Assembly: GCF_001039355.2 (NCBI RefSeq)
Contig: NW_019773937.1
Coordinates: 1 to 32,324, forward strand
DNA from: Lingula anatina
Lineage: Eukaryota; Brachiopoda; Lingulata; Lingulida; Lingulidae
DNA: 32,324 nt
Reading direction: 5' to 3'
Of this stretch, positions 1-9,609 are shown in pieces. How positions within the stretch are numbered: the stretch's first letter is position 1; each line of letters opens with the position of its first letter. The notes under the pieces were generated by a model. It was given only the letters and a program-made list of their open reading frames with translations, made no database searches and had not been told where the DNA came from. Position numbers and translations under genes: made by a program.

Positions 1-69
1 TACCGTGGTTGTATTCCACGTCAGCCTTTCCCTCGCCTCCTTAGGGGGGTTTTATTTGGCTGTGACAAG
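1..69 (+). CDS. FAM210B: FAM210B-like protein, penultimate coding exon (5' end cut by window)
   Basis: Reading from base 2, the segment encodes TVVVFHVSLSLASLGGFYLA then VT and the first two bases of a Ser codon, followed by a gtaaag donor at 70. This matches the first membrane segment of the DUF1279/FAM210 family (hydrophobic, FHV...SLG..Y). The split codon (AG here, C at 2311) gives Ser, so the joined protein reads ...AVTSGIDMVGLL, the expected family sequence at this point. The phase match makes this exon convincing although it is short and truncated by the window edge. Earlier exons (mitochondrial targeting region) lie to the left. Confidence 0.85.
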
Positions 70-1175
70 GTAAAGACTTGGTCAGAACTACAACCTAGAT
101 TTGACTTGTGCATGTGCCTTTCACTTTCATTTTCAGCATGCATGGGAATTCACTTCTTTGTTCTACAGTTAACTTTTATTCTTTACCATAACTAGTATGT
201 TTTATTTGATTATGTCTTATCTGTCATGTCATGTTTGGGATATTTTTAGACAAAGTTGAGGGATCTGAGGGCAGGTGGCTTGTCCTCAGCAAAGTCTACC
301 TAAAGAGAATTTATCAAGCAGATCTGAAAAAGTCATCCAGATACTAGTATATGAAATGGACAAACAAGAGAAGGGCAGTGAGACAGACACTGCTGAGGAT
401 CTTTTTAATTTATTTGACATATTTTATATATATACCGTAGTCTGTGTGCAGTAAAACCCTTTCTGATCTTTTATTCACTTTGTTTATAGTTGAAGAAGGA
501 CATTCATGGTGTTTGTAATTTGTTTATAGCTAAATTTGGACAGTAACGCTCATTATTTCCATATAAACAAACGTGAGCAAGTACAGGTGATTCTGCTTTA
601 GCTCATCCCACTAACCTAATCACCAAGTTGCCTGATAGAAATGATAGTTGGAAAGGGAAGGGTTTTGGGACAGGGTGCAGATTAGGAGTTTACTTACTTT
701 GTGGATAAATGAATAATGCTTGGCTTTGAGATAAATTATGAGAGTCGTACGCTACATTTTGATTCACCATCTTGGATACTTGATCACATGAATGGTAATT
801 TTACGTAAAAAAAAATTACAATTCACATGATCATAATCCACAAAATGGAGTGTACAAATCTGGTTATTTGGTCTCTCTGTCAAAAAAAAGGTCAATGATA
901 TGTCAATAATAATCTTATTTACAGACTATTAAAACATTTTCTTTTATTATTTATCTGATAATTTGGTGACACCAGTTAGATTTCTGTATAAAATTAAAGA
1001 TGAATTTGAAGTCAAAATTTTGTCACAATACCCAATCAAATGCCACCATGTAGGTTCAAATAATAACTTAAAGAAATACAAAAGGACACAGTTTCAACTG
1101 AAATCTTTTGAGCCACAATGCTTAAGCAGAAGTATATTCTGTTGGTCCCCTGTCTGTTTCTTTTATACAAGTAAG

Positions 1176-1210
<35 letters not shown>

Positions 1211-2310
1211 TATGTGCCAAAAGGCCTTGTAATTTAAAAATCCACGGACAAAAATAAAAATGTGCATTGCTAACAGACAATGAGGTTTTGCGTGCTATAA
1301 CTGAATTGAATTTTGAGGTGTTGCATCATAATTGGCTTGCTATTTTTGGTGTGAGTCTAAAGTTGCATTTATTTTAATAATATACTTTGATATCCGTTGA
1401 TACTGGTATGCATACTAGTACCAGTATTTGTTAACTGAACATTTGCTTAAACAGGATTAGTTTTTAATTTTTCTGGCTAATTGAATTTGAAAAAAAAAAA
1501 AAAGAAGCTTTTAAAGCAGTGGTGGCAGCAGAGAGCTCATTCTCTTAAATGCAATAGAATGATTGCACTTGTATTTTGCTTACATGCTTGCCTGTATATT
1601 AAATACAATTCAAGGCGCTCCAAGTGAAACAATCAGTGCAATTATTTTATTGTTTGAAGCTTCATCCTGGGATAAGTCGGTTACATCTACTTATCATCCA
1701 CTGAATGTGCATACAGTAGATGTCTCGTGTTGTAACAAGTACTTAAATCACGATTTCAGCAGTAAACAATAGGACACATAGTGTTCTGTTCCTGGCAGAG
1801 TCAGGACATGAATGAATACAGAAATACATGGAAATGGGCACGGAATTGTTTTCTGCTTGAACTGTGGTTAAGTCGATCATAATGCACTCAACCGAAGCTT
1901 TACATGTCTAATACATATATTATTTGCTGGGCTAGGTGAAGTTCCCAAAGACTGTATTAGGCAGTCTTATCCTTTGTAACACTGGAAATGGGCCTTTGGA
2001 GTAAGAGAAATTGGTTCAAATATAAATGATGTCACCAAACGACAAAAAAATTCTAAGAGACAATTGTAAGGTTTTTACCGCTTAAATGCGAAGCAAATTT
2101 TTAACTGAAAACATTTTTTTCACATATTTCTCTTAAATTTTCAGAATAAATATTTATTCCCACAATTTGGCCTCAACTGAATGAGCATTGTTTAATATCA
2201 ATATTAGTCAATAATAAGACCATATTTATTAAACAGATGTTAATGTTTCAGCCTTCAGAGTAATTAAAGTTAAACTTGTATTAATCTTTTTTTTTTTTTT
2301 TATTTTTCAG
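70..2310 (+). other. Intron of FAM210B-like gene
   Basis: Bounded by the gtaaag donor at 70 and the T-rich acceptor ending at 2310, with phase 2 on both sides. It holds a (CA)n microsatellite (about 1183-1210), an A tract near 1491-1503 and a T tract near 2287-2301. I see no other coding exon. A 33-codon open stretch after a tttttag (about 253-351) has no matching donor and no recognisable family. Confidence 0.8.
1183..1210. repeat. (CA)n microsatellite
   Basis: A run of about 14 CA dinucleotides in the FAM210B intron, preceded by an imperfect CACACATA stretch. Confidence 0.95.
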
Positions 2311-2587
2311 CGGCATTGACATGGTTGGACTTCTCACAAAGATAGGAATCGGAACACAGTATTTAGAATCTGGAGTCCTCACAGGCGCCAGTACATTTGT
2401 GATTGCTTATGCTGTACATAAAGTGTTTGCTCCAGTTAGGATAGCCATCACACTCAGTGTGACCCCTTTTCTGGTCAGGTATCTCAGAAATATTGGACTG
2501 CTCAAACCACCCAAAGCAGCAGTTGTGAAACCTGCTGACGAGACTGAATCAACTCCAGGGGGAGACTCTAAAACAGACAAGCTATGA
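2311..2587 (+). CDS. FAM210B: FAM210B-like protein, terminal coding exon
   Basis: The acceptor is a long T tract ending in tttttcag (to 2310). The exon gives GIDMVGLLTKIGIGTQYLES, then GVLTGASTFVIAYAVHKVFA, then PVRIAITLSVTPFLVRYLRN and IGLLKPPK, and ends at TGA 2585-2587. The block with STFVIAYAVHK.FAPVRI.IT and VRYLR..G..KPP is the signature of DUF1279 proteins. It is closer to FAM210B than to FAM210A: the KPP tail is short and there is no long charged coiled-coil C-terminus. Family members are small mitochondrial membrane proteins; vertebrate FAM210B has been tied to mitochondrial metabolism and erythroid maturation. The Met codon at 2321 is internal, not the start. The last 20 or so residues (ADETESTPGGDSKTDKL) are polar and probably disordered. 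Confidence 0.93.
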
Positions 2588-3944
2588 TAGATCGTTGAAT
2601 TACTGGGACTGGCATTTATAAAAACCAATGAAAAACCACAACAAGAAAAAACATCCAATTGAAAGAAAGGGTGTAGTATTGAAATATCTCGATAAAAGGC
2701 AGCAGATTAAGTTCTCATAAACTAGTGCATTTATTCACTGATGAGTACTTTGACAGACGCATTTGCCAAAGTGCCCTTTTTTAGTATTTATTTAGGCCTG
2801 TCAGTCTCTGCTCTCCATAGGGGGTAACAAAATCGATCTGCAACCTAGAGAACAGCCTGCTTGCTTTGTTAAATAACACATCAATTAGTGTTGATCTGTA
2901 GGGTGTGACTTCTTGCGTAGCATCCACATTGTTGAAGGGTAGAAATACCACTGGAGTGAACACAATTTTTACCCTCTTCTGTGTGAAATCTGCCTGAACT
3001 GTCTTGTAGTCAGCACTTTCAAAGGGGGGTTATTTTTCAAAAAAAAAAAAAAAAAGTGGAACTCCCCCCACCCCCTGCAACCCACCCAAGTTGCCCCAAA
3101 TGGATATAAGGTTTAGGAGCTACTAGATAAAATTTTGATTCAGAATCGACCTTTTTCGACTAGAGGGGTTGTGTTTTTAACCCACCCACTCTTTGCTACA
3201 TACATATCCAGACTCAAAACCTTTGTGAGGTTGTGTAGTGGAATCAGACAACAAACCTTGATGTAAAATTGAAAAATTTTATCAATTGATCCGAGATGTC
3301 TTGAGAATTTGGTTGCTTCAGTCTTTCTTTTTTCTTTGCAGGCAGCTTGTGCTAACATCCCAAAGACAGTTTTTATCTTTTTGAAATGGTGAATAAAGAA
3401 TGAAAATGCATGTAAGACATGCAACCATCAACAGCTTATAAAGGGATGTGAATAAAAATGCAGTATTGAATCTGTATGTTTACAGGCATTATTTTAAGAA
3501 AGAACACAATACAATGTTGGTTAGTAAGTACTAGAAATTTTTTTAAGATGCCAAGAAAATGTGTTACAAATATATTTGTAAAAGAAAAAAAAAATATAAG
3601 GAATTGACATTATTACCAGAATTCATATTAAACNTGAAAATCAATCAGTCCGTCATATTTTGGAGTTTGATTTTAAAAAAATTCTTTATGTTTGACAGCT
3701 TTAACCTTGTTGTCACGTTCGTACCAATTAACCATGTTCATTTTATACAACTCATTAACAAATCTTTTAGGTAAACTTAGATATTTAATTAATTTATTTA
3801 TTGCAAATAAAGAGTTTTAAGATATTTTGATTTTTTTATGGTTAAATGTTTTGCATAAAACCAAACCCAATAGCTTGTTATACTATACCTCCTATATTCA
3901 AAACATGAGAGCTTTGCCTCCTCTCTGAAAAAAAAAAAGAAGTA
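2588..3944 (+). other. FAM210B 3'UTR and spacer before DNM1L exons
   Basis: There is no coding exon here. Candidate poly(A) signals AATAAA occur at 3392-3397, 3451-3456 and 3806-3811; the last is followed by a T-rich stretch and is the best downstream match. The region also has an A16 run near 3039-3054 and an ambiguous base at 3634. No DNM1L stalk exon (the conserved stretch ahead of the RFPKL block) could be found here, which bears on the gene-order question. Confidence 0.6.
3806..3811 (+). terminator. Candidate poly(A) signal for FAM210B
   Basis: AATAAA within ttgcaaataaagag, about 1.2 kb after the FAM210B stop and followed by a T-rich stretch. Earlier AATAAA hexamers at 3392 and 3451 are alternatives. 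The call rests on the hexamer and context only. Confidence 0.35.
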
Positions 3945-4162
3945 TAGACCCCATTTCCAGAGATTAGATCTATCTACTTTAGATCGACCTAACTCCCTGG
4001 GGGTTCACGCTAAATAGCTGTCAGCCGAGCGGACACGAAATTTAATTACCCCCTTACAGCTTGTAACAGGTGGGACGGACATTTAAGCCGGACTATCTGA
4101 CAGTAATCTAGTGAGACTCCCCGCGGGGATAAATCGATCTAAAAGCTCTGAGAATACAGCTA
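3945..4162. mobile_element. MITE-like inverted-repeat element, family 1 copy 1
   Basis: The two ends are imperfect inverted repeats. The left arm runs from ccagagattagatctatct through ctccctgggggttcacgcta to gctgtcagcc; the right arm reads back the same way from ctcagagcttttagatcgat through ggggagtctcactagatta. The centre holds the conserved taattacccccttacagctt. Related copies lie at 10952-11127 (opposite orientation) and 30056-30213. Comparing the three suggests arms of roughly 80 bp beginning TAAGGG..CATTCCCA. No coding capacity is visible, so this is a non-autonomous element. Its right end stops only about 30 bp before the DNM1L exon at 4195. Confidence 0.75.
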
Positions 4163-4194
4163 TAGTGAAAAGACCCACATTCTCTCTTTTTCAG

Positions 4195-4287
4195 CAGGAA
4201 ATGATGCGCTTCCCAAAACTTAACGAGAAGATAGTAGATGTTATGACAAGTTTACTGAGGAAGAGGTTACCTGTGACCAATGAAATG
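4195..4287 (+). CDS. DNM1L: DNM1L stalk exon (first DNM1L exon in window)
   Basis: 31 codons, [20 protein letters not shown] then [11 protein letters not shown], in phase 0 on both sides, with donor gtatgt at 4288. The acceptor reads ttttcagcag, a NAGNAG tandem site; using the second AG would start at 4198 and drop only the Gln. The open frame runs back into the upstream element, but only from a GTG at 4111 with no ATG, so an alternative start there is not supported. Confidence 0.94.
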
Positions 4288-7200
4288 GTATGTTATATAA
4301 TGTTTGTGGCATTTGACCAATGAAATGGTGGGTTACATATTCAACAAGATGTTTGCCAAAGTAGGTTGTAAGGCTACCCTTTTTTCATTTCATCCTTAAG
4401 AGATAATTCACAACTGGTTGATCCAGGGACTAACTAGTTAGACTGCAGATCAGTTGGTTTTGAAAGCTCCTAAGAGCCCCCACCCCCCTTCCTCTACCAG
4501 AGTATGTTTACTGTTTTAACAATCTAACAGAAACCAACAAAACATGTATTTTCCCCCATATATGTCCTTCGACATATAATAACACTTATATAATGTAAAA
4601 CTCAACCATTAGGCCTCTGTCTTAAAAAATACTTTTATATGTTATACCAGGTTATATTAGATGTGGGGACTTGTTAGGTTTTATTCATGGCTTAATTAAT
4701 TAATATGTCATTTCTTTACTTTAATCAGAATATATATCAAATTGTGTTTGTATATTAAAACATACACAGCAAACTAGCTGCAGAGACTCCTGTGAAATCA
4801 TACACACATAAATACAAAATAGTTTTATTAGCCTTTCTTGATTAAAGTAATTGTATCAATTGTCATATAATTATAATATTCTTCGTTTCCAGGTTGAAAA
4901 TATAGTCGCAATTGAATTAGCCTACATCAACACCAAGCACCCTGACTTTGCTGAAGCAAGCTTAATGCATAGGGCCCTAGTAGAAAATAATGTAGGGAAT
5001 TTATCCCAAGAATCCAGTGGAAGAAACTTTGTACAGGAAGAGAGAGACGTAAGGGTTAGTACTGTTTTTGTATCATTTGGTATTTAACTATGGCTGTAAA
5101 TTATTGTTATAATTGTATTTCTCACAACTGTCATGATATGTCGAGATTATTTTTTTCTTATTTGGTAAAACTGCAGTTGTTGCTTTTCTTCTTTACTGTT
5201 TTCTTTGTACTCTTATCTTTGGGTGCATTCAGAACAGATCTGTAGATCAAATATGGCTGTTCCATGTGATGGCTTGCTGCATAATCCCCTAATAGACACT
5301 TAATAGATTCCCTGCTGGGATTAGGCAGTAAGTTGGTCAGTCATATGTGGTTTGCAGATCTATTGGTCTGCTGTTGTGAGTGCAACCTTTAATGTGGAGG
5401 ACCACTTTTGTATCTATACTCTATGTTTTCCTTCTGTAAAGCGGCATGGGGGTTTAAGGGTTCAGGTGAGTGATATAAAATATGTCGATGGTCAGTCTTA
5501 AGTTAGAATTTGGTTACTTTTTCCCTGTCATCCTAGTCTTCAGAGCACATGTTTGTAGTAATCTTGGTGGTACTGAGTTAGTGGTTGATACAGCTACATT
5601 GAAGAAAACTTAATTTATACATTTTTACACTAAAAACGGCCAATTGCTTATGTTAGAAAAAAAATTACAGATACCAAGTTTAAGATAACAAAGCTCAGAT
5701 TAGTGTGTATCATAGTAAATTATTATTCACTTAGTTTATGACTTCTTTTCAATTTTTCTTCATTAGTCAGATATCTTAGTAAATCTTATCAATAGTTTGG
5801 CCACTGTCACAGCTCAATGTGGACACAAGATCAGTTGATTCCATATTATTAATAACTTCGATAAGGTTTGAATGAAATTTAGCCCTATATCAATTTTATC
5901 TGAGAAAGACTAAAAAAAGAGAAGTTGGCCCCAAAATTCAGGTCAAACAGCCAATAAAACTGACAATATCTGTAGGTCTATTTATATAAGAATTTTCTCT
6001 CAGTGTGGTAGAAATCTTTCTGCAGTTCAGTAAGAACTAAAACAACTGGAATTTCTTGTAGGGCAAACCAAGGTATCAGCCTCCCCCCTCGTCTTCAAGG
6101 CTGTCTCATAAAAACCTGGTATCAGCCTTGATCGAGACCTCTAAGTATGAGCTAGGACGCGGGACTCCTCAGCTCCTGTCTAGCTCAAAACAGTGGGGCT
6201 CTGTGGATTCTCTGAATGCTGTGAGTCTTCACACAGCATGGGTTACTGACTGCTGCTAGGTGCATGGTGTTTAACCTTGGCATTTTAGAATCTGTAAACC
6301 TTTTAAAGAGACGCAGATTCAGGCGTGGTTTAATTAATTTATTTTATATCCATTTATTTATTTATTGATTGATTGATTGAGAGTGAAGAAATCCAGTGGG
6401 ATGAATTGAAATTGAAATCTTATTCTCATGCCGTTTGGTTATCATGAAGGGCATTCCTTTCAATTATTCATTTCAGCCGTAGTTACAGCTGTGTGCTTTG
6501 AGGGGTGAAAGTTTGACCACCTTAATGCATGGCAGGTTGCTTCAGTTTTCACGTCTGTGTAATTTAGAATGCAGCTTGCTGAATAGAAATAATGTCAAGG
6601 AAATGGTGATGTGGTTGTAGATGGAGACCTAGCTTGTTACTATTGTTTCACACACATTGCATTAGCTAGTGATCTCTTGAATCCCATTCTCAACCATAGG
6701 ATAAATTAAAGGGAATTCCAGTGTTGGAATATAAGTGGTTCATTGGTAAAGCAATCTGTTTGAGGGTCTCCCTTTGCCTGTGTGTTTGGATTAGTGCTGT
6801 GTGGGTTGTTGTTTTGAGGGCATACAGAGGATTTAACACAGGGCACATATACCATTTAACATAGGACACAAATGGTCTCTAATGTATGGGGTTGAACAAT
6901 ATTGGCTGTATTGCTGAAATATGGATTAATATGAGACTTAGTAGACACTCACCATAAGCATGATTGTGTGTTTGAAATAAACTTTTTCATGTTTTTTTTA
7001 AAGTGAACATTTAATTGTTTTGTAATATGTTTACCATTATGAAATATTGTAAACTTTTACAGTACATTTTTTGCGTAAATTTATTGTTGCTTCTTCATGT
7101 TTTTTCCCCAAAGAAAGATGGAAACTTGCATTTCATTAAGAAACATGCATTTTATTATTATAATTATATATATGCAAATAGATACTGGTAGAAATTGGTA

Positions 7201-7959
7201 GCTAGAATTGTCAAAGTAATTATGCTATTTTGTGAACTTCTAGGCATTACCGTCTGGGCCACAACAAGAAAACGTGAATGGCAGTTCGTGGAAAATCTGG
7301 GCTCGTGGTGGCAAGGTGGAAAGCATGGCACCCGAATTCTCACCTCAGCACACAGGCAGTGCCCCTGGGTCTCCGGCCACCAGGGGGGTGCCAGGCAAGG
7401 GGGTCAACTTACTCCCTGAGGTGGTAAGTAGCTACTTTAAGATAGCATGCACGCACACACGCACACACATGCTGGGCTAAGACATAGCTAGTGTCTATTA
7501 CATGTGCATTTGCAGGTGTACTCATGCCTGTGGTTTTTATGAGCAAGCATTCTACAATGGCTAAAGTAAAAGTAAAGTTTAGTTCCTGCATACCCACTCC
7601 ACATGAATCTAGTGCATATTAAATGCCTGGTCATTTTTTGGCCCTGATACTGATACAGACTGAGTGTTGGGACTCTCCTCCGCCACACATAGCTAAACAC
7701 AAAACACTCACAGGTTGGAATGTAAGAACATTCGAAGATAGTGCATTAATGTTTATTGTTTGAAATCATTTTTATAAAAAAAAGACAAAAAAATGGATGA
7801 TAACTTGATAACATTCAGTAATATTAAATGTTGTCCGTCCATTTCAGCCAACGCAAACCCCTGTCCGCAAGTTGTCACAAAGAGAACAGAGAGACTGTGA
7901 TGTCATAGGTGGGTCCTTCAAAATGTTGAACATACTCTTGAAAAATAAAGAAAGGAAGA

Positions 7960-8022
<63 letters not shown>

Positions 8023-9609
8023 ATGAATATGTATGGTTATAGACCCAGATGCATACTTATGTATACTTACTAAATATTTTAAACACTTAATAAAGTTCTG
8101 GTTGAACAAATTAACAAATAATAGAAGTTTTCTCCTTTTTTCAAAAACTTTGTAGGTAGTAGCAGATAGTGGAACTCAACTTAGACATTATGAACAAAAT
8201 ATCACATTGAAAATGTATTTTTGTCTTTTACAGAGAGACTTATCAAATCCTACTTCCTCATTGTTCGCAAGAACATCCAAGACAGCGTTCCAAAGTCCGT
8301 AATGCACTTTCTAGTCAATAACGTAAAGGACAATCTCCAGAGTGAGCTGGTTAGTCAACTCTACAAGAAGGAACAGATTGACCGGCTGCTGGAGGAGTCA
8401 GAGCATATCGCAGCCAGGAGGAAAGAGGCGCAAGAAATGTTGAAGGTAGTGCATGTTCTTTCACGTTAAATTTAAATCTGTGTATGTTTATAGTCAAACA
8501 AATGATGTTGGCATATGTTTATGGGTAGAAGCAATTTTAATTTAGCAAAATATCAGGCCTGCTGCAAATTTTTATGTGACCTTGAATGCGTTCTTTGACA
8601 CGTTCCACCATGAACCGTACTTTGCAAAGTTTCCAGTCCTTATATCTCCTAATCTAGCAGAGATACATAAAAATTATGATTGAACTCGAATAGAAAGTAA
8701 TATATTGGTCATCTTAATGTGACTTTGAATTAGACCATTGATCTACTTTTCACCATGACTGCATTTTTCAACTTTTCCATCCCTTATATCTCCAAAACTG
8801 GCAGAGTTACACCCATAGTTACTGTTGAACTTGAATAGGAAGTCATATGTTGGCAATCTTACTGTTACTTTTCATTTGACCTTTGACCTACCTTTCCTCA
8901 CAAAATACACTTCCCATTTTTACCAGCCCCTATTTTTCCACATCTAAAACATATGCATCCATATTAACTTGAATGAGCTTCATCTCTCTCGTGGTAATAT
9001 ACCACAATATTGCCACCCTTTTGCTCTAGTTTGACCTTATTTTTATTCAATGTATGTATACCAGCAAATTTAAAGTGGATATGGGTAGCTAGCAAAAGTG
9101 GATATGCATGGGCATGCACAGCAGGGAAACCACTCTAAAAAGCTTATTTCAGACTAATAAAAGTAATAATCATAATATACAAAAATGTACACAGACATAT
9201 GACTCTTTATGTACTGAAGAGAAAGATGAAAAAGAGAACTTCTAAAATGCTGTAAAAACAGTAAAATGTTGACTGACATGTAATTGGGGTGATTTCATGG
9301 CTTAAATATTATTCAGAAAATTTCTCAAATGTTTGAGAGCCCAGTGTACGTTTCAACACTGTGTACTATAATAAAACATTCCATTTGGAATTATCTGTTA
9401 TTGGGGAAAATACTGCCTATAGTGGAACTTAAACAAACTACATTATTCTTTTCTTTTTTTTAGAATTTCATGTTCACCTTTATACTTTGATGCACTATGT
9501 AAGATTATTACACACTGTATTATTTTCTAACTAGATATCATTGTCATTTCAGGCACTCAATCAGGCAGGGCAGATTATCAGTGAAATACGAGAGACCCAT
9601 CTATGGTGA
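4195..9609 (+). CDS. DNM1L: Dynamin-1-like protein (Drp1), C-terminal half, multi-exon gene span
   Basis: The joined exons (4195-4287, 4893-5048, optional 5442-5465, optional 6062-6220, 7244-7423, 7848-7908, 8234-8445, 9553-9609) encode the end of the stalk, the variable B-insert and the GTPase effector domain of Drp1. This dynamin-family GTPase is recruited from the cytosol to mitochondria and peroxisomes and constricts them during fission. Diagnostic blocks are [70 protein letters not shown] and the C-terminal [11 protein letters not shown]. All introns have GT-AG ends. All boundaries are phase 0 except the phase-1 intron between 7908 and 8234. With every exon included the visible part is 313 residues. 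The GTPase domain and earlier stalk are absent from the window. Confidence 0.95.
4893..5048 (+). CDS. DNM1L: DNM1L exon: end of stalk and start of variable region
   Basis: 52 codons starting [20 protein letters not shown], a near-invariant Drp1 block, then a divergent serine/asparagine-rich stretch ending VQEERD. The acceptor is cgtttccag. Donor gtaagg at 5049 leaves phase 0. A second possible donor, gttagt at 5055, would add Val-Arg and also keep frame. Confidence 0.94.
5442..5465 (+). CDS. DNM1L: Candidate 24-nt microexon in DNM1L variable region
   Basis: The sequence ttttccttctgtaaag, then 24 bases, then the perfect donor cag|gtgagt. It encodes RHGGLRVQ without a stop and is phase 0 on both sides, so it could be spliced in or out without changing frame. 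It lies between two proven exons in the variable B-insert, where vertebrate DNM1L also has short alternative exons. Support is from splice-site quality, length and phase; there is no homology evidence. Confidence 0.5.
6062..6220 (+). CDS. DNM1L: Candidate 159-nt exon in DNM1L variable region
   Basis: Bounded by ttcttgtag (acceptor ending 6061) and gct|gtgagt (donor at 6221). The 53 codons are open, begin [20 protein letters not shown] and end [11 protein letters not shown], phase 0 on both sides. The stretch is Ser- and Pro-rich and more GC-rich than the flanking introns, as expected for a coding, disordered B-insert. It has no ATG, so it is easily missed by ORF calling. It may be constitutive or a cassette exon. 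Confidence 0.62.
6352..6380. repeat. (ATTT)n-(GATT)n microsatellite
   Basis: Short tetranucleotide runs, ATTT then GATT, in the DNM1L intron after the 6062-6220 candidate exon. Confidence 0.85.
7244..7423 (+). CDS. DNM1L: DNM1L variable (B-insert) exon
   Basis: 60 codons beginning [20 protein letters not shown], rich in Gly, Ser and Pro, and ending GVNLLPEV before donor gtaagta. The C-terminal VNLL motif is the conserved end of the Drp1 variable domain just before the GED linker. The acceptor is aacttctag. Phase 0 on both sides agrees with neighbouring exons. This segment corresponds to the disordered regulatory insert that binds lipid and carries phosphorylation sites in vertebrates. Confidence 0.85.
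7848..7908 (+). CDS. DNM1L: DNM1L exon: linker to GED
   Basis: Begins [20 protein letters not shown] and ends with the first base of a Glu codon, donor gtgggt at 7909. The acceptor is ccatttcag. RKLS..EQRDC.VIERL is strongly conserved in Drp1; in mammals the Ser in the K/R-K-L-S motif is the PKA/calcineurin site that controls fission, and the same RKLS motif is visible here. Confidence 0.95.
7961..8019. repeat. (TG)n microsatellite in DNM1L intron
   Basis: About 29 uninterrupted TG units, only about 50 bp after the 7908 splice donor. (TG)n tracts of this kind near a donor can bind splicing factors; whether this one does is unknown. Confidence 0.97.
8234..8445 (+). CDS. DNM1L: DNM1L exon: GTPase effector domain
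   Basis: Starts with AG, completing the Glu codon split at 7908, then [20 protein letters not shown], a [10 protein letters not shown] block and an amphipathic helix down to [10 protein letters not shown]. This is the GED helix that packs in the dynamin stalk and is needed for self-assembly. Donor gtagtg at 8446; phase 0 at the 3' end. Confidence 0.97.
8571..8990. repeat. Degenerate tandem repeat, about 144-bp period, three units
   Basis: Units start near 8571, 8714 and 8859. Each opens with a gtgac/gttac step followed by ttgaa or similar (8576, 8719 and 8864), then has cttatatctcc-like and gaact(c/t)gaatag-like blocks about 50 and 110 bases later; the third unit is the most diverged. It lies in the last DNM1L intron. 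The third unit contains tgacctttgacct at 8877-8889. Confidence 0.65.
9553..9609 (+). CDS. DNM1L: DNM1L terminal coding exon
   Basis: After acceptor gtcatttcag the exon encodes [18 protein letters not shown] and stops at TGA 9607-9609. The [11 protein letters not shown] ending is the invariant C-terminus of Drp1, so the gene end is certain. Confidence 0.97.
   Translation, partial: ALNQAGQIISEIRETHLW

Noticed and set aside
253-351. Possible extra exon after tttttag in the FAM210B intron
   Set aside because: It ends in a stop without a poly(A) signal nearby, has no donor, and the FAM210B exons on either side join perfectly without it.
4111-4194. Alternative N-terminal start for a short Drp1 beginning inside the upstream element
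   Set aside because: The frame is open into the exon, but the apparent start is GTG, there is no ATG in frame, and a good acceptor tttttcag marks the true exon edge.
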